From the NCBI GenBank assembly GCA_902464595.1, contig CABQJX010000003.1, positions 1 through 64,000 on the forward strand: a stretch of 64,000 bases of DNA, in the 5' to 3' direction. The stretch is from an uncultured Lachnoclostridium sp. GTDB lineage: Bacteria; Bacillota; Clostridia; Lachnospirales; Lachnospiraceae. Of this stretch, positions 52,514 to 60,291 are shown in pieces (position 1 is the stretch's first letter; every line of letters begins with the position of its first letter). The notes under the pieces are model-generated. The model saw only the letters and a program-made list of their open reading frames with translations. It had not been told where the DNA came from and searched no databases. The translations under genes were made by a program, and so were the position numbers.

Positions 52514-52596
52514 AAAACTGAGCAAAATTTAAGGATATATAGAAAATTTGAATTGAGAAAAATCTTTTGGTTTCATGCTTTATTTCCACCATTTCA

Positions 52597-52625
52597 TTGT
52601 GTGACTGTAAAAAAATGCGTATACT
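52597..52625 (+). promoter_or_regulatory. Probable promoter of the tyrosine recombinase gene
   Basis: TTGTGT at 52597-52602 and TATACT at 52620-52625 with a 17-bp spacer. Because transcription would begin near 52632, the true start codon must lie after that point, which supports the shorter reading of the recombinase gene. Confidence 0.55.
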
Positions 52626-52674
52626 AAAGGCGCTGGAAAGATTCAACGCACTTGCTGGAAAGGAGATGGCAGAA

Positions 52675-53541
52675 TTGAAAAGTATGAGCCAGGAGGTAAG
52701 AGCTTATGTGGAGTATCTTTGTAATCAAGAAAAGAGTACAAATACAATACGCAAATACTTTCATGATGCAAAAACATTCATTGATTATTGTGACGGAAGG
52801 GAGCCGGACAAAGAGATCGTTCTTATGTATAAAAGATGTTTATTGGAAAAATATAAGATTAGCAGTGTAAACTCCATGTTGATGGCAGTAAATGGATTTC
52901 TTAGTTTTATGGGTCGGGATGATTTGAGAGTGCATAGCTGCAGGCGGCAAAGGCAGATTTTTCGATCGGAACAAAAAGAATTAAGCCGTAAAGATTATGA
53001 GATATTGATATGGACAGCAAAAAAAACTGGAAAAAAACGCTTAGCTTGTGTTTTACAAACGATAGGAAGCACGGGTATCCGAATTGGAGAGTTAGAAAAT
53101 ATTACAGTGGAGGCAGTAGAACAAGGATCTGCTGTTATTCGATCAAAGGGAAAGGAACGTGTAATTCCTCTTACTATTTCTCTTAGAAATTTACTTTCAG
53201 AGTATTGTGAAGAAGAAAAAATATGTTCTGGACCTGTTTTTCTGACCAGAAGTGGGCGTCCGGTAGATCGTCGCAATATATGGAAGGATATGAAGCGTTT
53301 GAGCAGGGAGGCCCATATATCAGAATCTAAAGTATTCCCCCATAATTTTCGTCATTTGTTTGCTACTGCTTTTTATGAAAAAGAGCATGATTTGGTACGT
53401 TTAGCTGACTATTTGGGACATAGCAGTGTGGAGACAACCCGGACTTACACTATGATCAGCAGTAGGGAAGCATGTATGCGGCAGCTGGAATTAGGAATGG
53501 TTTTGGATCCAAATAAAATGGAAAGGATAAAAAGGAAATAA
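52675..53541 (+). CDS. Tyrosine recombinase (invertase candidate for the adjacent switch)
   Basis: XerC/XerD-like site-specific recombinase of about 288 residues. The N-terminal SAM-like core-binding domain covers residues 1-90 (NTIRKYFHDAKTFIDYC). The catalytic domain has STGIRIGELENI (Arg136), KGKERVIPL (Lys near 158-160), HNFRHLFAT (His223, Arg226), LGHSSVETTRTYTMI (His249 and nucleophile Tyr258). Start candidates are TTG 52675 (AGGAG nine bases before), ATG 52666 (touching the ribosome site) and ATG 52684. The gene ends 62 bases before the left inverted repeat of the predicted switch. In Clostridioides difficile, RecV, a related recombinase, inverts a flagellar switch of comparable size. 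Confidence 0.92.
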   Translation: MKSMSQEVRAYVEYLCNQEKSTNTIRKYFHDAKTFIDYCDGREPDKEIVLMYKRCLLEKYKISSVNSMLMAVNGFLSFMGRDDLRVHSCRRQRQIFRSEQKELSRKDYEILIWTAKKTGKKRLACVLQTIGSTGIRIGELENITVEAVEQGSAVIRSKGKERVIPLTISLRNLLSEYCEEEKICSGPVFLTRSGRPVDRRNIWKDMKRLSREAHISESKVFPHNFRHLFATAFYEKEHDLVRLADYLGHSSVETTRTYTMISSREACMRQLELGMVLDPNKMERIKRK

Positions 53542-53603
53542 CTCTCAGCCAGTATCAAAATGTTTCTTCATAGTAAAAAGTAAATATTTCTGAAAGGAGA
53601 GAG

Positions 53604-53630
53604 TTTATGACATAATGTATATTATGTCAT
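53604..53630 (+). repeat. Left inverted repeat of the predicted switch
   Basis: Contains the core CATAATGTATATTATGTC, identical to the core of the right repeat read on the other strand. Outside the core the palindrome extends to AAAGGAGAGAG on the left and CTCTCTCTCCTTT on the right, so this arm can form a hairpin of about 50 bases and may also act as the terminator of the recombinase gene. Confidence 0.9.
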
Positions 53631-53651
53631 AAACTCTCTCTCCTTTGTCAA
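53621..53651 (-). promoter_or_regulatory. Left-pointing promoter inside the switch
   Basis: On the minus strand TTGACA (53651-53646) is followed after 19 bp by CATAAT (53626-53621). The minus-10 is part of the left repeat, right of the crossover point, so both elements would move together on inversion and then face the flagellar genes. The spacer contains the (CT)n stretch CTCTCTCTCC. Confidence 0.6.
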
Positions 53652-53814
53652 GTTTTCTATAAAAATAATATCAATTCTTGCATTAAATTTCAAGTACTTT
53701 TCCAGCATTAAAATTTTTTTCTATATTGCATATCAATTCCTTGCGGCCTTTTCCATAATTATGTATTTTCGTAGGTTATATTTAATAATACTTTCAAAAA
53801 GTATTTTAAAAAAA

Positions 53815-53841
53815 ACGACATAATATACATTATGCCATAAA
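53815..53841 (-). repeat. Right inverted repeat of the predicted switch
   Basis: Inverted copy of the left repeat with two mismatches (A to G at positions 7 and 26 when read on the minus strand). The central four bases read ATAC on the plus strand, which is the complement of the GTAT in the left copy. The ATG of the zinc-ribbon gene is 28 bases beyond it. Confidence 0.9.
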
Positions 53842-53868
53842 TGACCATAAGTGAGAGAGAAAAGTGAT

Positions 53869-54300
53869 ATGATCGGGAAGGAGTTTGGTTACCTCACCGT
53901 CATAAGAGAAGTTAAAGAAAAACGAAAAAATCATCGCTATTGGCTATGCCGCTGTCGTTGCGGAAAGGAAATTGAAGCAGAAGATTATCACCTGCGCAGT
54001 GGCCATACAAAAAGCTGTGGCTGTTACCGCAAACAGATTTTAGCTGAGCGCAGGATGGATCTTACCGGAAAGCGTTATGGAAGGCTGATTGTTTTGGGGC
54101 CGGCAAACCAGTCTGAGGAAGGAGCGGACTGTTGGATATGCAAGTGTGACTGCGGAAATACAGTTGAGTGCACTAAGGACAATCTTAGGAGAGGAAGGAC
54201 AAGGAGCTGCGGTTGCTTAAGAGAGGAACAGAGAAAAAAATATGGAAAAAGCAATTCACTTTGTAGATGGAACCTGCGTGGAGCGGATTGCTGCCCGTAA
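53869..54300 (+). CDS. Double zinc-ribbon protein (N-terminal part of a split zinc-ribbon/AP2 protein)
   Basis: Protein of 143 residues with two similar units. Each unit opens with GKEFGYLTVIREV or GKRYGRLIVLGPA and continues with a cysteine pattern CRCRCGKE...SCGC or CKCDCGNT...SCGC, which suits a zinc ribbon. This arrangement is familiar from phage- and Firmicutes-associated DNA-binding proteins that continue into an AP2 domain. Here the frame changes after LREEQRKK at a run of seven A, and the AP2 part lies in the next frame. It is the first gene after the switch, so it may be the first product of the flagellar transcript. The start ATG 53869 has a weak GAGAGAG site; GTG 53851 is the alternative. 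Confidence 0.7.
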   Translation: MIGKEFGYLTVIREVKEKRKNHRYWLCRCRCGKEIEAEDYHLRSGHTKSCGCYRKQILAERRMDLTGKRYGRLIVLGPANQSEEGADCWICKCDCGNTVECTKDNLRRGRTRSCGCLREEQRKKYGKSNSLCRWNLRGADCCP

Positions 54301-54532
54301 GTCTACATCATGTAATCGTTCTGGTTATCGCGGTGTATACATGAGAGAAAATGGCCGTTGGCGAGCTTCCATTGGATTCAAGGGAAAAATATATTCTCTC
54401 GGAACCTTCGATACAGTAGAGGAGGCGGTAGAAGCCCGGCAGGGTGCAGAAAAAGAAATCTTCGATTCGTTTTTGGCTTCCTATTACGGCCAACGATTGC
54501 AGGAAAAAGAAGAAAAAACGGGAGGATCATAA
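54242..54532 (+). CDS. AP2-domain DNA-binding protein (C-terminal part of the split protein)
   Basis: Protein of 96 residues. HFVDGTCVERI followed by SGYRGVYMRENGRWRASIGF and KGKIYSLGTFDTVEEAVEAR is the AP2 fold, a three-stranded sheet and helix that binds DNA. In homologues I remember, this part follows directly on zinc-ribbon repeats in one chain. The 58-base overlap with the upstream frame and the lack of a good ribosome site suggest that the pair derives from one gene, or that ribosomes shift at the A7 run. It ends two bases before flgB. A role in flagellar gene control is possible. Confidence 0.75.
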   Translation: MEKAIHFVDGTCVERIAARKSTSCNRSGYRGVYMRENGRWRASIGFKGKIYSLGTFDTVEEAVEARQGAEKEIFDSFLASYYGQRLQEKEEKTGGS

Positions 54533-54534
54533 TT

Positions 54535-54921
54535 ATGGGAATTTATGGAAATGGGGTCCACATGACAGAGAAAGTCCTGGATTTTCTGTGGGGAAGGCAG
54601 AATGTGACCTTGAATAATATTGCAAATGTAGATACACCTGGGTTTAAGGCTCAGTATGTTACATTTGAGGAAGAGTTAGGGAGAAAATTAAGGATTGCTT
54701 CATCAGGAAAGAAACCAAAACCCTTTATGGAGGCAGCGGTTTCTTCTATGCGTCCATCTTTGAGGACGACCTGGATAGAGGGGCTGCGTTTAGATGGCAA
54801 CAATGTTGATATGGATCAGGAGCAGGTGGAGTTGGCGCGAACGGCCTATCAGTATCAGGCTATGGTGGCTTCGATAAGTAGTGATTTGACCTGTTTGAGA
54901 AATGCAGCCAAAGGATTTTAA
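54535..54921 (+). CDS. flgB: Flagellar basal-body rod protein FlgB
   Basis: Proximal rod subunit of 128 residues. The N-terminal rod-family motif is NVTLNNIANVDTPGFKAQYV, and the C-terminal coiled segment is NNVDMDQEQVELARTAYQYQ. The start is ATG 54535 with GGGAGG upstream. In most Firmicutes flgB is followed by flgC, but here fliE is next. Confidence 0.93.
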   Translation: MGIYGNGVHMTEKVLDFLWGRQNVTLNNIANVDTPGFKAQYVTFEEELGRKLRIASSGKKPKPFMEAAVSSMRPSLRTTWIEGLRLDGNNVDMDQEQVELARTAYQYQAMVASISSDLTCLRNAAKGF

Positions 54922-54970
54922 GTGCGCTGATTATGCGTGAATCACAAGAATAGTGGAAGGAGAATGGAAC

Positions 54971-55291
54971 ATGATAACAGAACAGGCAGCAGCATTTATT
55001 ACGCCTATAAAGGAATGGATGCCTGTTAAAGATCTGATGGAACAAAAGGCAACGCTGGAGAAGGAGAAAACTTCCCTTTTCGCAGATGTGCTTAGTCAGA
55101 CCATACAGCAGGTTTATGATACCCAGGCAGATGTAGAGGAAAAACAGTATCTACTAGCTGCTGGGAAGCTGGATGATGCTCACAGCCTCCCTGTTGCCCA
55201 GGCTCAGGCTGCGATTAGCTTAGATGTCCTCATTTCTTTGCGCAATAAGACATTGGAGTCATACAATGAACTTTTGAAGATGAATGTCTAA
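54971..55291 (+). CDS. fliE: Flagellar hook-basal body complex protein FliE
   Basis: Rod/MS-ring adapter of 106 residues. The C-terminal half has the FliE pattern LPVAQAQAAISLDVLISLRNKTLESYNELLKM. The N-terminal half includes SLFADVLSQTIQQVYDTQAD. Ribosome site GGAAGGAG before ATG 54971. It follows flgB after 49 bases with no room for flgC. Confidence 0.9.
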   Translation: MITEQAAAFITPIKEWMPVKDLMEQKATLEKEKTSLFADVLSQTIQQVYDTQADVEEKQYLLAAGKLDDAHSLPVAQAQAAISLDVLISLRNKTLESYNELLKMNV

Positions 55292-55323
55292 TTGGAATTA
55301 TGAGAGAAAATGAAACGTAAAGG

Positions 55324-57063
55324 ATGAACAGGATCGTGCAGAACATAAAAGAAGCCTGGAAAAATATGCCGGGGAAAACAAAAAATATAATTCTTGCCAT
55401 TGCTGTAGGAACAGTGTTTCTTGCGGTAATTGGTATTGCTGTGCTGAATCTCAGTTCTGATAAGAGATACAGCACTCTTTTTGTGGGAATGAACCGTGAA
55501 GATGCGCAGGCGGTGGTTAGTCTTTTGCAGGATGATGGGATTGACTATAAGTATAATGACAGAACTGGTTCTGTACAGGTTCCGGCAGATACAGAGGGGG
55601 AGACAAGGGCAAAATTGCTTAGTGCCGGATACCCTAAAAGTGGTTTTACTTATGATATGTACCGAGACAATGCAGGGATTATGACTACAGAGTCCGACAA
55701 AGAGAAATATACCCTGTATGAATTACAAGATCGCCTGGGTGCACAGATTCGTTTGTTTGAGGGTGTAAGGGACGCGAAAGTGACTATTGCGGAAGCGGGA
55801 GATCAGAAATATGCTCTGGATGATACTGTCCAAACGGATGCTTCTGCCTCGGTGGTAGTGACTATGGAAAACGGTCAAGAATTGACTGAGACAAAAGCTT
55901 CTGCTGTAAAAAATCTTATTGCAAGAGCAGTAAGGGGGATGAATTTTACAAATGTTGCTGTTTTTGACGCGTCTACGATGACCGAAGTGGGAGAAGGAAG
56001 CACGGAAGGGGCTGCAGGAAGCGGCGAAAGTATGGCGGCTCTTACCAGTCTGGTGGAAAGCAATATTGCTGGTAATATACGTCGGGTTTTGGAACTGATA
56101 TATGGTCAGGGGAAAGTGGCGGTATCAGTAAAGGGAACCTTAAATATGGAACGGCTGATTCGGGAATCCACTCAGTATACAACACCAGATCAAGTGAATG
56201 CCCAGGATAAGACTGGACTATTAGAACATGAGGAGATTTCAGGAGAGCAGTCTTCAGCAGTGGGGCAGAGCACAGGCGGTGTGGCTGGGGCAGATGCTAA
56301 TATGGATACGCCTCGTTATGCAAATCAAAATGGAACCAACAAAAACGAAGATAGCTATATTAACAATAGTGCTGCCCGCCAGTGGTTGTATAACACCACA
56401 AAGGAACAGCGGCAGATCGATCCGGGTGTGCTGGAGAATACTACAGTAGGAGTTACCATAGATACAGAAGATTTATCTGTAGCAGATGAGGATCTGATTC
56501 GTCTGGTGGCTAACTCAGCAGGCATTGATCGGCAGGAGGCAAATCAGAAGATTACAGTAATTCGTACTTTGGCAGCGGGAAGCCGTCCAGCGGGTGAAAG
56601 TATTCCGGTAGACGCAGCTCCAGCGGGTGTTTTGAAGGGCCTTCCGTTTCCTATATTGGCTGCTATGACGGCGGGAGGCATTTTAATTATTCTTCTGATC
56701 TCTTTGTTGTTCTTGAACAGGCGGCGCTGGAAGGCTGAATTGGAATCCAAGGAGGCGGCTCTTGCTGAAATAGCTGCTTCTTACGGAGAAAATGGTTTGG
56801 AAGATATAAATGAAGTATCTTCCAGTACAGCAGAGACTGGGGCATCTTCTGAGAGAACAATGGAAGATGGGCAGGAGGAAGAAGACGAACTTGAAGATCT
56901 GCGTGAGAGTGAGGAGATTATTGGTCTTCGGATGAAACGGAGCATAAAGCTGAAGCAGAATATAGGAGAATTTGTAGATGAAAATCCGCAGATTGCGGCG
57001 AAGTTGATACAAAATTGGCTAATAGGGGAGGGAGAAAAAAATGGCAGAAACGGCAGAAAATAA
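55324..57063 (+). CDS. fliF: Flagellar MS-ring protein FliF
   Basis: MS-ring subunit of 579 residues. Two membrane segments flank the ring-building domains: one near residues 19-40 (NIILAIAVGTVFLAVIGIAVL) and one near 440-465 (ILAAMTAGGILIILLISLLFL). Between them lie YSTLFVGMNREDAQAVVSLL and VRDAKVTIAEAGDQKY. The C-terminal cytoplasmic tail, Glu-rich and ending QIAAKLIQNWLIGEGEKNG, binds FliG. The fliG start overlaps the end by 23 bases. Confidence 0.95.
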   Translation: MNRIVQNIKEAWKNMPGKTKNIILAIAVGTVFLAVIGIAVLNLSSDKRYSTLFVGMNREDAQAVVSLLQDDGIDYKYNDRTGSVQVPADTEGETRAKLLSAGYPKSGFTYDMYRDNAGIMTTESDKEKYTLYELQDRLGAQIRLFEGVRDAKVTIAEAGDQKYALDDTVQTDASASVVVTMENGQELTETKASAVKNLIARAVRGMNFTNVAVFDASTMTEVGEGSTEGAAGSGESMAALTSLVESNIAGNIRRVLELIYGQGKVAVSVKGTLNMERLIRESTQYTTPDQVNAQDKTGLLEHEEISGEQSSAVGQSTGGVAGADANMDTPRYANQNGTNKNEDSYINNSAARQWLYNTTKEQRQIDPGVLENTTVGVTIDTEDLSVADEDLIRLVANSAGIDRQEANQKITVIRTLAAGSRPAGESIPVDAAPAGVLKGLPFPILAAMTAGGILIILLISLLFLNRRRWKAELESKEAALAEIAASYGENGLEDINEVSSSTAETGASSERTMEDGQEEEDELEDLRESEEIIGLRMKRSIKLKQNIGEFVDENPQIAAKLIQNWLIGEGEKNGRNGRK

Positions 57064-58084
57064 AAATGCAGACGATTCCATATTAATGGACACTCGCCAA
57101 AAGGCTGCTGTGCTTGTGGTCTCCCTGGGAGCAGACCGAGCTTCTCAGATTTATAAATATCTCAGTGAGCAGGAGATTGAGGATCTCACTTATGAAGTGG
57201 CTAAGTTAGGAAAAACGAATAATGTCCAAGTAGAGAAGACTCTGGATGAATTTTATAAGCTTTGTCTCACCCATAAAATGATGACGGACGGTGGGTTAGA
57301 CTATGCGCGAAATGTTCTGGAGAAAGCTTTTGGTGAGTCAACTGCCCGGAATCTTTTAGAGAAGGTATCAAAAACCCTTCAGTCCAAACCTTTCAACTTC
57401 TTTATGAAAGGGGATCCGAAAGCGCTTTTGTCTCTGCTTCAGAGTGAACGGCCCCAGGTGATTGCGCTGATCATGTCTTATATGGATCCGCAGCAGGCGG
57501 CTCAGATATTGGAGCAGCTTCCTAAAGAAAAGCGCATTCCCACTCTGGAAGGAATGGCAAATATGGATCGGGTATCCCCAGAAGCCATTGCTATCGTGGA
57601 GGAAGAAATGAAGCGGAAGTTTGCCGCTATCATTACCAGCGAGGATAATATGAATCTGGGTGGTGTTGACTATGTAGCAGATGTAATGAATCATGTGGAT
57701 CGCAGCAGTGAACGCCAGATTTTTGATGAACTGGATAAGAATAATCCAGATCTTTCGCGTGTTATTCGAGATAAGATGTTTGTATTTGAAAATATCATTG
57801 ATATGGATCCTCGTTCTGTCCAGAGATTTGTCCGCGAATGTGAAACCAAGGATATTGTGTTTGCTTTGAAAACAGCTTCTGATGAGATGAAACAGGTATT
57901 CTTTTCCAATATGTCAAAACGTATGGCTGAGACTGTAAAGAGTGATATGGAGATCACTTCCCATGTGCGTCTGAAAGATGTGGAGGAGGCACAGCAGAAG
58001 ATTGTGAATCTGATTCGAAGGTTGGAAGAAAAGGGAGAGGTGATTATTAATAAGGGAGGCGATGACGGTGACATCCTTGTCTAA
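57041..58084 (+). CDS. fliG: Flagellar motor switch protein FliG
   Basis: Switch component of 347 residues that carries torque. Its N-terminal part has TRQKAAVLVVSLGADRASQI, and the middle contains the EHPQ-like motif SERPQVIALIMSYMDPQQAAQIL. The C-terminal torque helix region is DVEEAQQKIVNLIRRLEEKGEVII. Start ATG 57041 with GGGGAGGGAG. Overlaps both fliF and fliH by 23 bases. Confidence 0.96.
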   Translation: MAETAENKNADDSILMDTRQKAAVLVVSLGADRASQIYKYLSEQEIEDLTYEVAKLGKTNNVQVEKTLDEFYKLCLTHKMMTDGGLDYARNVLEKAFGESTARNLLEKVSKTLQSKPFNFFMKGDPKALLSLLQSERPQVIALIMSYMDPQQAAQILEQLPKEKRIPTLEGMANMDRVSPEAIAIVEEEMKRKFAAIITSEDNMNLGGVDYVADVMNHVDRSSERQIFDELDKNNPDLSRVIRDKMFVFENIIDMDPRSVQRFVRECETKDIVFALKTASDEMKQVFFSNMSKRMAETVKSDMEITSHVRLKDVEEAQQKIVNLIRRLEEKGEVIINKGGDDGDILV

Positions 58085-58907
58085 TGGAATCTACCGTTCA
58101 GATTCAAAGGAAACGATTCGCCTGTCAGAATTACCTTTGGAACCCCTAACACCAGGAAAAAAGAGGGACTCCTCTGAGATAGAAGCTGTTTCCTCTGATA
58201 AAAAAGAAAAAAAGTTGGAAGATTCCTACGTAAAAGAGGAAGATGATTCTTGGAGAAGAGAATTGGCTTCCAGAATTGAAAGGGAGAAGGAAGAAGCTGA
58301 CTATCTTTTGAGGGAAGCCAGGGAACAGTCCAGCAGAATTTTGGAGGAAGCCAAAGCCCAGGCGGAAAAGATTAAGATCCAGGCTGGAAAAGAAGGATAT
58401 GTGCAGGGATGGAAAAAGGGAAGTGAAGAAGCTGCTGCCAAGGTACAGCAAGAGGCAGATGAACAGCGGGAACAGGAGAAAAGAGTTTTTCAGGAATCTC
58501 TTTCTGCAGCCTTACATTCCATTACCAGTGAGAAAGAGGCCTGTCTAAAACGGTATCTTGATGAGTTGAAAGATGTAGCCATTGCTGTAGGGGAAAAGGT
58601 GATTCGCATTAGCTTGCGCTCCTGCGGTTCTGTGATTCAGCGAATGATCGAGACGGAGACGGAAAAGCTCAATAAGATTGCTTGGGTGCGTATTTATATG
58701 GAGCGGGGCGATTACGAGGCTATGATCCAAGCGGATGCGGAAGCGCTGGCCCATCTGGCAAAGCTTTCTGACAATGTGAAGTTTGTAGTTATGGAGCAGG
58801 CTTCAGGAGGGAGCTGCATCATAGAGATGCCGGATGAGATTATAGATATTAGTGTGGATACACAGATGGAAAATATCCGAAAGTTGCTGGGCAATATTCA
58901 TTTTTAG
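58062..58907 (+). CDS. fliH: Flagellar export regulator FliH
   Basis: Peripheral export protein of 281 residues, partner and inhibitor of the FliI ATPase. Long charged coiled coil from about residue 60 to 150 (REREKEEADYLLREAREQSS-like pattern), typical for FliH, then a C-terminal domain with KDVAIAVGEKVIRISLRSC and VKFVVMEQASGGSCIIEMPD, as in V-type ATPase E subunits. Start ATG 58062 with AAGGGAGG. Confidence 0.9.
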   Translation: MTVTSLSNGIYRSDSKETIRLSELPLEPLTPGKKRDSSEIEAVSSDKKEKKLEDSYVKEEDDSWRRELASRIEREKEEADYLLREAREQSSRILEEAKAQAEKIKIQAGKEGYVQGWKKGSEEAAAKVQQEADEQREQEKRVFQESLSAALHSITSEKEACLKRYLDELKDVAIAVGEKVIRISLRSCGSVIQRMIETETEKLNKIAWVRIYMERGDYEAMIQADAEALAHLAKLSDNVKFVVMEQASGGSCIIEMPDEIIDISVDTQMENIRKLLGNIHF

Positions 58908-58917
58908 AGGTGATTCT

Positions 58918-60219
58918 ATGTATGAAAAGATTCCAGATCTGATTCTTAAATCAGAGACAGCGGATCGGATTGGGAAAATAGAGAATATTGTAGGAATGTC
59001 GATTGAAGCCTCCGGAGGCCGCTGTGGAGTCGGCGATATCGCCATGATCTATGACGAGGGAAGAAACCGTCAGGTTCCATCGGAAGTGGTAGGGTTTAGG
59101 GACGGCCGTCTGCAGCTGATGACTTATGAGGATCCAAGTGGGATTACTTCGGGAAGTTTTGTCCGCAGCACAGGTCACCGCCTTCGCATTCCAGTTGGAG
59201 ATTTCTTAAAAGGACGTATTATCAATGCTCTGGGACAGCCTATAGATGAAAGGGAAGCGTTTCCTGAAAGCAGACAATATACTGTGGACAGCTCCTATAC
59301 CAATCCACTGAGCCGTCCTCCCATCCGAGAGAAGCTGGAATTTGGTGTAAAGGCCATTGATGGCCTAAATACCATTGGAAAGGGACAGAGAATAGGGATC
59401 TTTGCAGGCTCAGGTGTGGGAAAAAGTACATTGATGGGTATGATCGCAAAGAACGTAAAGACGGATATTAATGTGATCGCCTTGGTGGGAGAACGCGGAA
59501 GAGAGGTTTTGGAATTTGTACAGAAGGATTTAGGTGAGGAGGGGATGCGTCGTTCTGTCTTGGTAGTGGCCACTTCTGACCAGCCGGCTATGCTTCGTAT
59601 GAAGTGTCCTCTTGTGGCAACTACTATTGCGGAATACTTCCGAGATCAAGGGATGGATGTGCTTCTGATGATGGATTCCTTAACCCGATATGCAATGGCT
59701 CAGAGGGAAATTGGCCTCGCGATTGGAGAGCCGCCCATTGCCAGAGGGTATACTCCCTCTATTTATGCAGAGTTTCCAAAACTTTTGGAACGAAGCGGTA
59801 ACTTTGACAGAGGCTCTATTACAGGGGTTTATACCGTTTTGGTGGAGGGTGATGACACGAATGAACCCATTGCAGACACAGTCCGTGGAATTTTGGATGG
59901 GCACATCGTGCTGAGCCGCCAGCTGGCAGGGGAGAACCATTTCCCTGCCATTGACATAGGGGCCAGTATTTCTCGTCTTATGAATGAAATTGTGGATGAG
60001 GGCCACAGAGAATTGGCTTCCCGTTTCCGAAATCTTTTGAGCATATACCAAAAAAATTCGGATCTTATCTCCATCGGCGCTTATAAAAAGGGGGTAAATC
60101 CGTTTTTGGATCAAGCAGTGGAGAAAATTGGGCCTATGAATCAGTTCTTGATACAGGAAACCAAAGAGAGTTTCACTTATGAGGAAACATGCAGTCTAAT
60201 GAGTGCGGCGGTAAATTAA
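58918..60219 (+). CDS. fliI: Flagellum-specific export ATPase FliI
   Basis: Export ATPase of 433 residues related to F1 beta. Walker A is FAGSGVGKST (residues near 162-171), Walker B VLLMMDSLTRYAMAQREIG, and the P-type signature is FPKLLERSGNFDRGSITGVY. The N-terminal beta-barrel occupies the first 80 residues. Start ATG 58918 with AGAGGTGATT; a longer frame begins inside fliH and is not used. Confidence 0.96.
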   Translation: MYEKIPDLILKSETADRIGKIENIVGMSIEASGGRCGVGDIAMIYDEGRNRQVPSEVVGFRDGRLQLMTYEDPSGITSGSFVRSTGHRLRIPVGDFLKGRIINALGQPIDEREAFPESRQYTVDSSYTNPLSRPPIREKLEFGVKAIDGLNTIGKGQRIGIFAGSGVGKSTLMGMIAKNVKTDINVIALVGERGREVLEFVQKDLGEEGMRRSVLVVATSDQPAMLRMKCPLVATTIAEYFRDQGMDVLLMMDSLTRYAMAQREIGLAIGEPPIARGYTPSIYAEFPKLLERSGNFDRGSITGVYTVLVEGDDTNEPIADTVRGILDGHIVLSRQLAGENHFPAIDIGASISRLMNEIVDEGHRELASRFRNLLSIYQKNSDLISIGAYKKGVNPFLDQAVEKIGPMNQFLIQETKESFTYEETCSLMSAAVN

Positions 60220-60291
60220 GGGAAATTCATCAAGTAGATAGGTTAAATGGGCTGCTCTATTGCCAATTGATAAGGGATAGGAGGAGTGGAT

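Larger units (their letters stand above)
53542..53868. other. Predicted invertible DNA switch upstream of the flagellar operon
   Basis: No gene is present in these 327 bases. They hold two 27-bp inverted repeats (53604-53630 and 53815-53841), separated by 184 bp. The repeats match at 25 of 27 positions when one is reversed. Each repeat is itself an interrupted palindrome with an asymmetric central GTAT (or ATAC in the inverted copy), as expected for a tyrosine recombinase crossover site. The segment between them is strongly AT-rich and carries a promoter pointing left. A small hairpin (ATACTTT / AAAGTAT) lies near 53789-53806. Confidence 0.85.

Noticed and set aside
53604..53841. The inverted repeats as insertion-sequence ends
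   Set aside because: There is no transposase between them and no target duplication; the 184-bp interior is noncoding and the recombinase lies outside.
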